Below are positions 21,394 to 30,630 of a stretch of 64,000 nt of DNA, piece by piece; the first letter of the stretch is position 1, and each line of letters opens with the position of its first letter. The notes under the pieces are model-generated. The model made no database searches. It was not told where the DNA came from and worked only from the letters and a program-made list of their open reading frames with translations. Source of the DNA: an uncultured Bacteroidales bacterium. GTDB lineage: Bacteria; Bacteroidota; Bacteroidia; Bacteroidales; P3. The DNA is taken from the NCBI GenBank assembly GCA_947167075.1, contig CAMVGR010000001.1:62001-126000 (forward strand). Direction: 5' to 3'. The translations under genes were made by a program, and so were the position numbers.

Positions 21394-22727
21394 TGTTTCA
21401 GCAATTCTTAAGAAATATCAAGGAGCAGCACCTCTTTTCTCCAGAACAAGAGGTGCTGCTTGCTGTTAGTGGGGGGCGCGACTCTGTTGCACTGGTTCAT
21501 CTAATGAAGATGCTGGGAAATCCTTTTGCCATTGCTCATTGCAATTTCAAACTTCGGGGAGAGGAGAGCGATAGAGATGAAGCCTTTGTCTACAACTTGG
21601 CAAACAGCCTGTCTGTTATGTGTCATACAGTCAGCTTTGATACGACAGCCTATGCAAAGACACATGGCGAAAGTATCGAAGAGGCTGCCCGACATCTTCG
21701 CTATGAGTGGTTTGCTGAGTTGTGTTCTACTCATTACTATTCATGTTTGGTGACTGCACATCATCTTGATGATTCAATTGAGACCGTCTTTCTCAATTTA
21801 CTTCGTGGCACAGGTCTTCAAGGAATGCATGGTATCCTCCCTATTTCTGAAATGCATTTTCGACATGGCAATCTTCGAGTTGTAAGACCTTTGTTGAGCT
21901 TCTCGAGAGACGAGATTGATACTTTCGTCTCAAAGAACTCGCTGCAATTTGTGGAAGACAGTACAAATGATGAGTTAAATGCACGCCGCAATATCCTTAG
22001 ATTAAGAGTTTTTCCTATCCTGAAAGATGAGTTCCCAACGTTTCGATCGGTTATGCAATCCAATATCGAACGTTTCCTTGCGACAGAACACCTATATTCT
22101 GAGTATATCAATAACTTGAAGACAAGACTGTTCTCTACATATCAAAGTCGAGTGATAGGGAATATGCACGAATATCTTGCACTTCAGATTGACCGTATTG
22201 AGCAGTACTGTGAACCCGAAACACTCCTTTACGAACTATTGCGTCCATACGGATTTGACTTTAGTACAGTTTGCGACCTTCTAAGAAAACCCCATCGCAG
22301 TGGTGCTTTGTTTATTTCGGCAACCCATGAGGCTACATTCAATCAGGATATACTGTATATTGGCGAGCGAGATGACGCTGCTCCAAAGCTGACGATTCGT
22401 ATCGACAGTATGGATGGCATACCCTCTGTCGAGCTACTTAAAAGGCTCCCTGCCAACGAAATTATCATTGATGAGTCAAAGGTATCGCTACCTCTAAAAA
22501 CCCGTACATGGAACGCCGGAGACCGATTCTACCCATTTGGAATGAATCAGGCCAAACTGGTAAGCGACTTCCTTAAGGACCAAAAGCTAATTCTACTAGA
22601 GAAAAAGAAAGTAGAAGTACTTGTGGATTCATTAGACAGAATTATATGGGTCGTTGGCCTACGTCTCGACAATCGCTTCTGTATCGATGCCAACTCGACA
22701 TCTTCAATCAAGATTACTGTCCGTTGA
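21393..22727 (+). CDS. tilS: tRNA(Ile)-lysidine synthetase TilS
   Basis: Converts C34 of the CAU-anticodon tRNA-Ile to lysidine using ATP and lysine; essential for AUA decoding. Visible: N-type ATP pyrophosphatase PP-loop SGGRDS at residues 26-31, the family motif HCNFKLRGEESDRDE, HHLDDSIETVFLNLLRGTGLQGM, and a C-terminal TilS domain (WNAGDRFYPFGM, VSDFLKDQK). At 444 residues it is normal. The ATG at 21393 overlaps the giant gene's TGA by one base (TGATG); a GTG one codon earlier is the alternative. This implies an essential gene translated from the same message as a surface giant, unless a promoter lies inside that gene. Confidence 0.95.
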   Translation: MFQQFLRNIKEQHLFSPEQEVLLAVSGGRDSVALVHLMKMLGNPFAIAHCNFKLRGEESDRDEAFVYNLANSLSVMCHTVSFDTTAYAKTHGESIEEAARHLRYEWFAELCSTHYYSCLVTAHHLDDSIETVFLNLLRGTGLQGMHGILPISEMHFRHGNLRVVRPLLSFSRDEIDTFVSKNSLQFVEDSTNDELNARRNILRLRVFPILKDEFPTFRSVMQSNIERFLATEHLYSEYINNLKTRLFSTYQSRVIGNMHEYLALQIDRIEQYCEPETLLYELLRPYGFDFSTVCDLLRKPHRSGALFISATHEATFNQDILYIGERDDAAPKLTIRIDSMDGIPSVELLKRLPANEIIIDESKVSLPLKTRTWNAGDRFYPFGMNQAKLVSDFLKDQKLILLEKKKVEVLVDSLDRIIWVVGLRLDNRFCIDANSTSSIKITVR

Positions 22728-22746
22728 AAGACCTTCTGTGGGAGCT

Positions 22747-23967
22747 CTATGGCTGTATTGTAGAGGTATGGAGCAATCTGTCTGCTATATCGTTCGGGGC
22801 ATGCTGATATACCTCCACTTTGTACTTGTTATGGCTTTCCCAATGGTCGCCTTCCAGTCCTGCTGTTTTTGACTGTTTCCGATCGACAAGTAGTTGGTAG
22901 CTATAATAGCCCTGTTTCAAGAGCATCATCTTAATATAGGCACGCTTTTCCTTATTATATTCCATTCTGCTCACGTCGTCGATGTGCCAATTGGTGATTT
23001 CTCCAACTATGTGAATACTTCCATCCAGCAAAGGCTGCTCCATTGGCAGGCTGAACACCACCCACACATAGTCAGCTTCCTGTTTGGGATTGTTGCGATC
23101 CCATACATTGGTTTTCCACCCTCCATTCAACGATGCGTCCTGGATAAACTGTTTTCTTGAGCGATTCTCTTCCGGGCGGAGAATGACATACATTAAGCCT
23201 CCGTATTCTTCAACCTTCATCACATTGTACATTGTGGCGTACATATTGCTACAGTCGAAGTATCTAAAAGTATTCCCGGCCCAAAATATGTTGTTCAGGC
23301 GATTGCTATAGGACATCCATTCTCTTTCGTACCCGCTGTGTTGTAGTTCTTGACGCAAGTCCAGTCTGCCATTTTGCTGAACATATATATTTATCCAGGC
23401 GTTGTTCACGTTCTTAGCCTCAACCCATACATCCACCTCTTGTTTCCTTTCTCGATCTATTCCGTCGTAGGGGAATGTGACCTTTGCTTTCGTTTTGAGG
23501 CTTTGTTCAGTCACCTGGAAACGTCGTGTGACCAGTGTGTTTCTACTGTCGTCCAATACTGAAATGACATAATTTCCCGAGTGGATGAATACGCTGAAGG
23601 CATCGGGCAGAACGGCCTTGTAGTGGACATAATCCATGCGAGTATTGAACGAATAATCATACTCGTCGACCATGCCTTCTGCTAATCCTGTCATGAATTC
23701 AGTAGGCGACAAAGAATCGAGATTCCACAGTCTGTCGCAATGACGAATGGTCCAGTATAGTTGCTCGGCTTCAGGCTTTAGTATGTCGAATTCCAGATGT
23801 AGCCGTTCGGGTTTGTTTAGATACAGTATTGGGAACTCCAATTCCGCACCTTCTTTATATAGTTGCACACTCTTTATATCCTCCCGCCATTCTGTGTTGG
23901 TGATGGTTTGCCCGCAAAGTGGGGTGGAAAGCAACAACAGCAGAAGCAGTGTGTGTGACCTCCTCAT
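22747..23967 (-). CDS. Type IX secretion system plug protein (DUF5103)
   Basis: A 406-residue protein with signal peptide (MRRSHTLLLLLLLSTPLCGQ) and the DUF5103 architecture: an N-terminal T9SS plug domain (LNKPERLHLEFDIL ... YWTIRHCDRLW ... LSPTEFMTG) and conserved C-terminal blocks RPEENRSRKQFIQDASLNGGWK and HIVGEITNW. Family knowledge: in Flavobacterium johnsoniae this protein closes the periplasmic side of the SprA translocon when no cargo is loaded. It is periplasmic. The start at 23967 lies 11 bases after the stop of the type B cargo gene, so the two are probably co-transcribed. It converges with tilS, with a 19-base gap. Confidence 0.88.
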   Translation of the reverse strand: MRRSHTLLLLLLLSTPLCGQTITNTEWREDIKSVQLYKEGAELEFPILYLNKPERLHLEFDILKPEAEQLYWTIRHCDRLWNLDSLSPTEFMTGLAEGMVDEYDYSFNTRMDYVHYKAVLPDAFSVFIHSGNYVISVLDDSRNTLVTRRFQVTEQSLKTKAKVTFPYDGIDRERKQEVDVWVEAKNVNNAWINIYVQQNGRLDLRQELQHSGYEREWMSYSNRLNNIFWAGNTFRYFDCSNMYATMYNVMKVEEYGGLMYVILRPEENRSRKQFIQDASLNGGWKTNVWDRNNPKQEADYVWVVFSLPMEQPLLDGSIHIVGEITNWHIDDVSRMEYNKEKRAYIKMMLLKQGYYSYQLLVDRKQSKTAGLEGDHWESHNKYKVEVYQHAPNDIADRLLHTSTIQP

Positions 23968-23978
23968 CTTCTTCTGGC

Positions 23979-26906
23979 TTACCTTACGAGCGTTACATTG
24001 CCCTGAATTTGGCTGATGGTGTAGGTGCCGGGTCTGCGGTAGCGGAGCATATATATGTAGGTGCCCTGAGGCAGTGGCTTACCATTGTAGGTGCCATTCC
24101 ATTCAAAGGCTGGGTCGTCCGAGTCGAAGACGAGGGCACCCATGCGGTTGTAGATATAGATGTGGAAGTGGTCGTAGTTGTTGATGGTGTAGAGTCGGAA
24201 CACACCGTTCTCGTCCTCGGAGCCCGGGGTGAAGAGGTTGGGTAGCCATGCGGTGAAGAGGTTGACGGGTATGTAGAAGGGATATACGGTCTGGCAGTTG
24301 AGTTCGTTGGCATTGGTGAGTGTGACCATCACGGAGTCCACGCCTGTGGCTTCCTGGAAGGTGTGTGTTACTTCGCGACCTGCCATTTCCTCACCACCGT
24401 GGAAGGTCCACATCGAGGAGGTGGCGTAGGGGGAGTCGTCGCGCAGTGTGATGGTGGGATTCTCTGAGTCCACGATGCCTGGGTCGAGGTGTACTTTAGG
24501 GACAGGGTAGGGGTAGACCGTCACGGTGGCCGTGAGGGGAGAGGCATCGCATCGGTTGTCGCCCGACCCGCCGTGGCCTATCAGCGTGTACACAGTGTTC
24601 TCTTGCGGAGTGACGTGGATCACATCCAAGGTGTCTTGACCGGCCAGCGAGGGGTCTTCTGGCGAGGCAGACCATGTGTAGCTCATGGCTTCCGATCCGG
24701 TCAGTGTCACCACGTCGCCCGGGCAGATGCGCCCGTCGGAGGGTTGCATAGTGAGCTTGGGGACCACGAGGAAGCAGTGTATGCTGTCCCAGGCCACACA
24801 CCCTTGAGGACTTGTCACCTTCACATAGTAGGTGCTCACTTGAGCATAGGGAGAGACGGCCAGATGGTTGCCAGCAGGTATGTCGCCGCTGATGCTACCG
24901 AGGGTGGTAGACCACTCGTAGGTGCATCCGTCTACACCCACGGCATTCACCGTGGCATCGGTCAACGTGCCGTTGCAGACAATGGTGTCGCCCAGCACTT
25001 CCAGCTCGGGATGCAGGAATACGAAGACGGAGTCTCTCACGGTGTTCTCGCACCAGATGGTGTCCACCCCGTTGGAGGGGTCGAGATAGAAGAGTCCGTT
25101 TCGGACAGTCATCTCGATGGGCTCGATGGCATGTGTGAAACCGCGGGTATATGTTTTGTCGTCGCCTTGTTTGTACACAGTGTCTGTGAGGTCCATAGGG
25201 CTATCCTCGCCCGCAGCGCGGAACATCCAGCGTCTGGCCACCGACACATCCGTGACATCCACCATGGTGGTCTGGTCGTCGTCGCAGAGCACATCCTTCG
25301 AGAGGGTCATCTGTGCCTTGGGGTTGGGCAGGGGGCGGATGGGGTAGATGGCTTCGGAGTAGCACTCGTTGGTGTCGCCGGTGATGGCATCGGTTCTGAC
25401 ACGCACGCCCTTCAACTTGCCGTCCTCGTACTTCACGGTCACGCTTTCGCCCTCTAAGGTCGAGTCGCTGGCACCGAGGCAAGCCGGATTGTTGTAGAAC
25501 ATCCATTTGGTGTGTGCTACGTCGGCCATATTGTCGTCGCCTGGCACATAGCTATAGTTGGTCAGTTTCACTTCGCCGCCACAGATGCTCAGTGTGTCGA
25601 TCATCATGGTGGGCTTGGTGTTCTGCACGTTGGTGTAGAGGTGCGATTCGAAGGGTTTCTTTGGGTCGAGAGCGGAGGTCATGGTGCAGCGGAAGGTCTG
25701 CCAGTTGCCAACCGAATCGATGTCGACTACTGCCCCAGCAGGGCCGTGTTTGGTGATATGGAAGTCGTCGGCCTTCACGTGGTAGATGTAGGCGCTATCG
25801 GCTTCGGTACCTATGCTATCGGTGAGCTGTCGGAAGGTGAAGTGTGCACTGGGGCCACCTGGGTTGAAGTCCTGAGCGTCTTGAGCATAGCCGAATTCCG
25901 AAGCATGCCACACATAGTTGTCCAGACCGCGAGGGGCGGCAAGGGTGGTTACATCGGTCGACATGCCTGGCGGACATCCGCTAGCCTGGATTCGCATGGG
26001 TCGACACTCGCCGCAGAGGTAGGCATAGGCTAGGTGCGCAGTGTAGACACAGTCGCGTATCAACACTTCGATGCGGACATCGGAATAGATGAGGTTCGAT
26101 AGATTGAGCGATACTTTCACCCAGTCTTTGTAGTAATAGGTACCCGATTTGTCTTTGTGCCATCCATCCTCGCCGATCACCACCGATCCGCCGTTGGATT
26201 TAGGCGTGGAGGTGACCACATAGGCCAGCGTGTCGCTCACCTGTTTCCATTCGCCATCGTCGTCTTTCCTCATGACACGGATAATGAAGGCGGGATCCTC
26301 CGAAACGCCATGGCCGGGAGCCTCGATGACGCAGGCATAGTAGATGAACATCATGGCATTGTCGGCTGTGACATTCATGTTGTAATACAGTCCTGTGCCT
26401 TGTCCACCGCCACAAGCATCGCCGATTCGGATGCTTTTGCTGAGGTTGGTGTTGATAGATAGGCCTGATGTGTCTTTGGTGTTGAATTGTGTGGGTACAA
26501 ACGGCAGATTGCCATCGGTCAGAGGCTCTTCGTTCGTTCCAAAAGTACTCACTTTAGTGCTTGAATCGATAATGGCGAAAATAGAGGTCTGTGTGCCAGA
26601 TGGGTAATAGGATGCATAGCAATACGACGAATTGGAAGAGGCAGTGCCCATCGACGATGCACCGATAACGCTTCCCGACCAGGTGATGCCTATTTTGCCC
26701 GTTAGTGCACTGGGTGTTTCTGTTTTGGCCGATCCGTTGCGTCCGGAGTAGAAGAATGTAGTCGAACCTGTGGTGAATTTGGAGGGATTGTTCCATCCTG
26801 GACAGGCTGTGCTTTGCGACCATGTGCCTTGTGCGCGCAGGCCGACAGGGAAAAGTAAGAGCAGTGCAATACAAGAGGTTGCCAAGTGCAGAATTCTGTT
26901 TTTCAT
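23979..26906 (-). CDS. T9SS type B (CHU_C/gliding-motility C-terminal) cargo protein
   Basis: 975 residues. Signal peptide MKNRILHLATSCIALLLLFPVGLRAQ. A long N-terminal region of unassigned beta-rich sequence (about 27-310), PKD/Ig-like modules (about 430-530, 640-850: ICPGDVVTLTGSEAMSYTWSA and TLRDDSPYATSSMWTFHGG), and a C-terminal type B sorting domain (LPNLFTPGSEDENGVFRLY ... FDSDDPAFEWNGTYNGKPLPQGTYIYMLRY ... GNVTLVR). Family knowledge: type B domains direct export by the T9SS with PorP/SprF-type partners. Cell-surface or secreted; substrate unknown. It precedes the T9SS plug gene by 11 bases. Confidence 0.9.
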   Translation of the reverse strand: MKNRILHLATSCIALLLLFPVGLRAQGTWSQSTACPGWNNPSKFTTGSTTFFYSGRNGSAKTETPSALTGKIGITWSGSVIGASSMGTASSNSSYCYASYYPSGTQTSIFAIIDSSTKVSTFGTNEEPLTDGNLPFVPTQFNTKDTSGLSINTNLSKSIRIGDACGGGQGTGLYYNMNVTADNAMMFIYYACVIEAPGHGVSEDPAFIIRVMRKDDDGEWKQVSDTLAYVVTSTPKSNGGSVVIGEDGWHKDKSGTYYYKDWVKVSLNLSNLIYSDVRIEVLIRDCVYTAHLAYAYLCGECRPMRIQASGCPPGMSTDVTTLAAPRGLDNYVWHASEFGYAQDAQDFNPGGPSAHFTFRQLTDSIGTEADSAYIYHVKADDFHITKHGPAGAVVDIDSVGNWQTFRCTMTSALDPKKPFESHLYTNVQNTKPTMMIDTLSICGGEVKLTNYSYVPGDDNMADVAHTKWMFYNNPACLGASDSTLEGESVTVKYEDGKLKGVRVRTDAITGDTNECYSEAIYPIRPLPNPKAQMTLSKDVLCDDDQTTMVDVTDVSVARRWMFRAAGEDSPMDLTDTVYKQGDDKTYTRGFTHAIEPIEMTVRNGLFYLDPSNGVDTIWCENTVRDSVFVFLHPELEVLGDTIVCNGTLTDATVNAVGVDGCTYEWSTTLGSISGDIPAGNHLAVSPYAQVSTYYVKVTSPQGCVAWDSIHCFLVVPKLTMQPSDGRICPGDVVTLTGSEAMSYTWSASPEDPSLAGQDTLDVIHVTPQENTVYTLIGHGGSGDNRCDASPLTATVTVYPYPVPKVHLDPGIVDSENPTITLRDDSPYATSSMWTFHGGEEMAGREVTHTFQEATGVDSVMVTLTNANELNCQTVYPFYIPVNLFTAWLPNLFTPGSEDENGVFRLYTINNYDHFHIYIYNRMGALVFDSDDPAFEWNGTYNGKPLPQGTYIYMLRYRRPGTYTISQIQGNVTLVR

Positions 26907-27218
26907 ATATTTTTCTTTTATAATCTTATTGATAGTGTGAGGTAATTTATAATTATCTATACAATAAGATACATGATGATGCTAAAATGTTGTCACCGGA
27001 GTAAGAAAAAATATGCCCCTCCCCAACGAGGTAGATTCGACGTGAATGATGCGGTTTCGAACCGTACGGTCACGGTGCATCTACGGTGCATGTACGGTGC
27101 ATGTACGGATGAAGTACGGTGGAAGGGCGGCTTTGTGTTGAAATAGAGTGCTTTATAAATGTTAAAATGGATTATTGGTTGATGATTAGTAAGTTACCGG
27201 ATGGTGCTGCAATACGAC
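26907..27218. other. Intergenic region between type B cargo gene and rpsA terminator
   Basis: 312 bases without a gene. It holds the 11-bp iteron array described separately. No clear TTTG/TAnnTTTG promoter for the minus-strand gene was found; the part nearest 26907 is strongly AT-rich. Confidence 0.6.
27071..27125. repeat. 11-bp iteron array, family A, locus 1
   Basis: Five contiguous 11-bp units, each beginning (T/C)ACGG: cacggtgcatc, tacggtgcatg (twice, identical), tacggatgaag, tacggtggaag. A further ACGG precedes it at 27066. The same unit order (two 'catg' units then a 'gaag' unit) recurs at 34461-34526. Confidence 0.85.
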
Positions 27219-27258
27219 ATAATAAAAGAGGGTATCCGATTATGTGGGATACCCTCTT
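27219..27258 (-). terminator. Rho-independent terminator of rpsA
   Basis: Perfect 12-bp stem between 27226-27237 and 27247-27258 (arm GGTATCC/GGATACC core) with a 9-base loop. On the minus strand the hairpin is followed by TTTATTATG. It lies 22 bases after the rpsA stop. Confidence 0.88.
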
Positions 27259-27280
27259 GAGTGTAATGCTGAAATGAGGT

Positions 27281-29050
27281 TTATTTGTTCTCTTTCAGTT
27301 TCTGGAAGATGTCGAGGTCGCCAAGGGTGGTTTTCTCAAGATTGTCATTGATCTGCTTCACGGTTTTCTTGGTGGCACGCTCGCGGTTTTCGCTCTCGTT
27401 GCGAGTGTTCTCGCTGCTTTCTTGGTAGGTGCGAGTGTGGCTGACAATGATTTTCTTGCTATCCTTGTTGAATTCGATAACCTTGAAGTCGAGGGTTTCG
27501 CCCTGGTGGGGTTTGCTCTTGTCGGCTTTCTCCAAATGACGCATAGGAGCAAATGCTTCAACGTCGTAAGGCAGAATGACGGTAGCTCCCTTGTCGTTCA
27601 GGTTAGCAATCTTGCCCTGATGGATGCTTCCGACGGTGAAGAGGCTTTCGTATACATCCCAAGGATTGTCCTCGAGTTGCTTGTGGCCCAAGCTGAGACG
27701 ACGGTTTTCGGCATCGACTTCGAGCACAACAACATCGATCTTTTCGCCGATCTTGGTGAACTCGGCGGGGTGTTTCACCTTCTTGCTCCAGCTGAGGTCG
27801 CTGATGTGGATGAGACCATCGACGCCTTCTTCCAGCTCGACAAAGATGCCGAAGTTGGTGAAGTTGCGGACGGTGGCAGTGTGTTTGCTACCCACAGGAT
27901 ATTTGGCGGTGATGTCGGCCCAGGGGTCGGGCATGAGCTGGCGGATGCCGAGGCTCATCTTGCGGTTTTCGCGGTCGAGGCTGAGGATGACGGCTTCGAC
28001 TTCGTCGCCCACTTTCAAGAAGTCTTGGGCACTGCGCAGGTGCTGGCTCCAGCTCATTTCGCTGACGTGGATCAAGCCTTCCACACCGGGAAGCACTTCC
28101 ACGAAGGCACCGTAGTCGGCAATGACGACGACTTTGCCCTTGATGTGGTCGCCCTCTTTGAGGTTAGGATCGAGAGCATCCCAGGGATGAGGAGTGAGCT
28201 GCTTGAGACCCAGTGCGATGCGACGTTTGGTCTCGTCGAAGTCGAGGATGACAACGTTGATCTTCTGGTCGAGCTGAACCACCTCGTTGGGATGGCTGAT
28301 GCGGCCCCAGCTCAGATCGGTGATGTGGATAAGACCATCGACACCACCCAGGTCTACGAACACACCATAGCTGGTAATGTTCTTTACGACGCCTTCGAGC
28401 ACCTGGCCTTTTTCGAGATGGCTGATGATCTCGGCTTTCTGGGCTTCGATCTCGTCCTCGATGAGGGCTTTGTGGCTTACCACAACATTCTTGTACTCGT
28501 GGTTGATCTTTACAACTTTGAATTCCATCTGTTTGCCGACATATACGTCGTAGTCGCGGATGGGCTTGACATCGATTTGGCTGCCGGGAAGGAAGGCCTC
28601 GATGTTCTCGAACACGTTGACAATCAAGCCACCTTTGGTGCGGCTCTTGACAAAGCCGGTGATGATTTCCTGGTTGTCGTAGGCTTCGTTGACGCGCTCC
28701 CAGCTTTTCAGAATGCGAGCTTTCTTGTGGCTAAGCATCAGTTGGCCGTTGGAGTCTTCTTGGCTCTCGACGTACACTTCGATTTCGTCGCCAGGTTTCA
28801 GGTCGGGGTTGTAGCGGATCTCGTTGATGGGGATAACACCATCGCTCTTGGCTCCAACATTGACCACGGCTTCGCGCTCGTTGATGGCAACGATGACACC
28901 TTTAATTACTTCTTGTTCGGTGAAAGCATTGAAGCTTTTTTCGTAGGCGTCGTTCTTCTCGCTTGTCTCTTGTTGTTTGATTTTGCCAGCTTTCTCATCG
29001 ACTGCATCCCAGTCGAAATCGGCTAGCGGTTGTACATTTTTATAGTCCAT
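27281..29050 (-). CDS. rpsA: 30S ribosomal protein S1
   Basis: S1 binds mRNA on the 30S subunit and aids initiation, which matters in Bacteroidota where Shine-Dalgarno pairing is rare. Six S1/OB-fold domains are visible at about residues 48-109, 127-194, 215-283, 300-370, 386-457 and 474-540. The middle ones carry the classical [21 protein letters not shown] pattern in short form (GVFVDL, GLIH, DLSW). Acidic N-terminus and a charged C-terminal tail (QKLKENK). 589 residues is normal for the phylum. It is a single-gene transcript with its own promoter and terminator. Confidence 0.97.
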   Translation of the reverse strand: MDYKNVQPLADFDWDAVDEKAGKIKQQETSEKNDAYEKSFNAFTEQEVIKGVIVAINEREAVVNVGAKSDGVIPINEIRYNPDLKPGDEIEVYVESQEDSNGQLMLSHKKARILKSWERVNEAYDNQEIITGFVKSRTKGGLIVNVFENIEAFLPGSQIDVKPIRDYDVYVGKQMEFKVVKINHEYKNVVVSHKALIEDEIEAQKAEIISHLEKGQVLEGVVKNITSYGVFVDLGGVDGLIHITDLSWGRISHPNEVVQLDQKINVVILDFDETKRRIALGLKQLTPHPWDALDPNLKEGDHIKGKVVVIADYGAFVEVLPGVEGLIHVSEMSWSQHLRSAQDFLKVGDEVEAVILSLDRENRKMSLGIRQLMPDPWADITAKYPVGSKHTATVRNFTNFGIFVELEEGVDGLIHISDLSWSKKVKHPAEFTKIGEKIDVVVLEVDAENRRLSLGHKQLEDNPWDVYESLFTVGSIHQGKIANLNDKGATVILPYDVEAFAPMRHLEKADKSKPHQGETLDFKVIEFNKDSKKIIVSHTRTYQESSENTRNESENRERATKKTVKQINDNLEKTTLGDLDIFQKLKENK

Positions 29051-29169
29051 TATAATGGATTAGTTGTTTTTTTTGTGTGCTCCTGCCGTGCACGGTTAAA
29101 CTTTTTGTTGTGTTATTGCTTTGATATACAGCATGTTGGCAGGTACCATGGGGTATACAAAGTAAGTGC

Positions 29170-29200
29170 AAAGATACGAACATTTTATGAAGTGGCAAAA
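29170..29200 (-). promoter_or_regulatory. rpsA promoter
   Basis: Minus strand: TTTG at 29200-29197, exactly 19 bases, then TATCTTTG at 29177-29170. Complete Bacteroidota consensus promoter. The leader to the ATG is about 110 bases. Confidence 0.82.
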
Positions 29201-29271
29201 AATATTTTTATCTGTAAATCATATAGGTCCGGTTAGTTATAAAAAAAAATCGCCATATCCTATTTTTTGTG

Positions 29272-29279
29272 TATTTTTG
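29272..29279 (+). promoter_or_regulatory. Putative -7 box of the miaB operon
   Basis: TATTTTTG fits TAnnTTTG. No TTTG is present at the expected -33 position. It overlaps the 5' part of any longer miaB frame and so argues for the later start codons. Confidence 0.5.
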
Positions 29280-29295
29280 CATTTTTATATTGACA

Positions 29296-30609
29296 ATGAT
29301 AATGAGTGAAACGATATATATAGAGACGTATGGATGTCAGATGAATTTTGCGGACAGCGAGGTGGTGGCTTCCATCCTTTCGGAGGCAGGATACACCATT
29401 GGCAAGTCGCTCGACGAGGCCGACTACGTGCTGATAAATACCTGTGCCATACGCGATAATGCCGAACAACGAGTGCGGCACAGGGTACGTGAACTGAGGG
29501 CACAGCAGAACAGGCGACGGATGAGGATAGGAATACTGGGTTGCATGGCAGAGCGATTGCAGAGCCGCTTGATGGAAGAGGAGGATAATGTCTCGTTTGT
29601 GTGTGGCCCCGATGCCTATCGTCGCCTGCCGGTCCTGTTGCAACAAGTCAAAGAGGGCATGCAGGCTGCCGATGTCGAGTTGAGTTCGAGCGAAACGTAT
29701 GATGATATAGAGCCAGTACGCCTAGCTAGCAATGGCATTTCTGCCTATATCAGCATTATGCGTGGATGTCAGAACTATTGTTCCTATTGCGTGGTGCCAT
29801 ATACTAGAGGCCGCGAACGCTCCCGCAACCCACTCACTATTGTGTCTGAAGCCACTGCATTGTTCGAAAAGGGATACCGTGAGGTAACCTTGTTGGGACA
29901 AAATGTCAATTCCTACACTTGGCCCGACACCACCTTCCCTCAGCTGATGATGAAGGTGGCTGACATCAGCCCTCTGCTACGTGTCCGCTTCGCCACTTCG
30001 CACCCTAAGGATTTGAGTGACGACCTTCTGTACGCCATGGCTTCCTATCCTAACATTTGCAAGTGCATCCATTTGCCAGTACAGAGCGGGAGCAACCGTA
30101 TGCTTAAGGCGATGAACAGAAAGTACACTGTTGAGTGGTACCTCGACAGGGTGGCTGCCATAAGAAGAATACTGCCCGAGTGCTCCATCACCACTGATGT
30201 GATTGCTGGTTTCTCAGGAGAAACATTGGAAGATCATCAGGCCACGCTCGACCTGTTCTCCTCGGTTCGATACGACTATGCTTATATGTTCAAGTACTCA
30301 CAACGCGAGGGCACTTATGCTGCACGGCATCTACCGGACGATATAGCAGATGAAGAAAAGACGCGCCGTCTGAACGAGATTATCGCCCTTCAGGGTAAAA
30401 TAGCACTGGAGAATAACACGCATGAGATTGGAAGAGAGTACGAGGTATTGGTGGAAGGCGAGAGTCATCGTTCCCCTAAGCAGCTTTTTGGCCGCAATAG
30501 CCAAAACAAGGTGGTGGTGTTCGACCGTCTGGATGCTACCCCAGGAAGCTATAGAAATGTAAAGATTAAAGACTGCACTGCCGCTACTTTGCTTGGCGAA
30601 TTGGTTTAA
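29296..30609 (+). CDS. miaB: tRNA-2-methylthio-N6-dimethylallyladenosine synthase
   Basis: Radical-SAM methylthiotransferase that makes ms2i6A37 in tRNAs reading UNN codons. Visible: N-terminal UPF0004 domain with ETYGCQMNFADSE (Cys14), NTCAIR (Cys50) and GCMAERL (Cys83) binding the auxiliary 4Fe-4S cluster; radical-SAM motif CxxxCxxC at Cys158, 162, 165; conserved LLGQNVNSY; C-terminal TRAM domain ending KIKDCTAATLLGELV. About 437 residues, normal. A longer frame to 29269 exists but would start upstream of the -7 box; ATG 29296 or 29302 is preferred. It leads a + strand series miaB, PASTA, cargo, rluD. Confidence 0.96.
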   Translation: MIMSETIYIETYGCQMNFADSEVVASILSEAGYTIGKSLDEADYVLINTCAIRDNAEQRVRHRVRELRAQQNRRRMRIGILGCMAERLQSRLMEEEDNVSFVCGPDAYRRLPVLLQQVKEGMQAADVELSSSETYDDIEPVRLASNGISAYISIMRGCQNYCSYCVVPYTRGRERSRNPLTIVSEATALFEKGYREVTLLGQNVNSYTWPDTTFPQLMMKVADISPLLRVRFATSHPKDLSDDLLYAMASYPNICKCIHLPVQSGSNRMLKAMNRKYTVEWYLDRVAAIRRILPECSITTDVIAGFSGETLEDHQATLDLFSSVRYDYAYMFKYSQREGTYAARHLPDDIADEEKTRRLNEIIALQGKIALENNTHEIGREYEVLVEGESHRSPKQLFGRNSQNKVVVFDRLDATPGSYRNVKIKDCTAATLLGELV

Positions 30610-30630
30610 CTACAATAGGAATCCAACATT

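Noticed and set aside
24489..25457. 322-codon plus-strand frame opposite the type B cargo gene
   Set aside because: Antisense shadow; the minus strand has a signal peptide and a clear sorting domain.
27422..29026. 534-codon plus-strand frame opposite rpsA
   Set aside because: It is an antisense shadow of rpsA codon usage; the translation has no recognisable motif, whereas the minus strand encodes all six S1 domains.
29241..29295. Consensus -33 box for miaB
   Set aside because: Only the -7 box TATTTTTG is convincing; the -33 position is a run of A.
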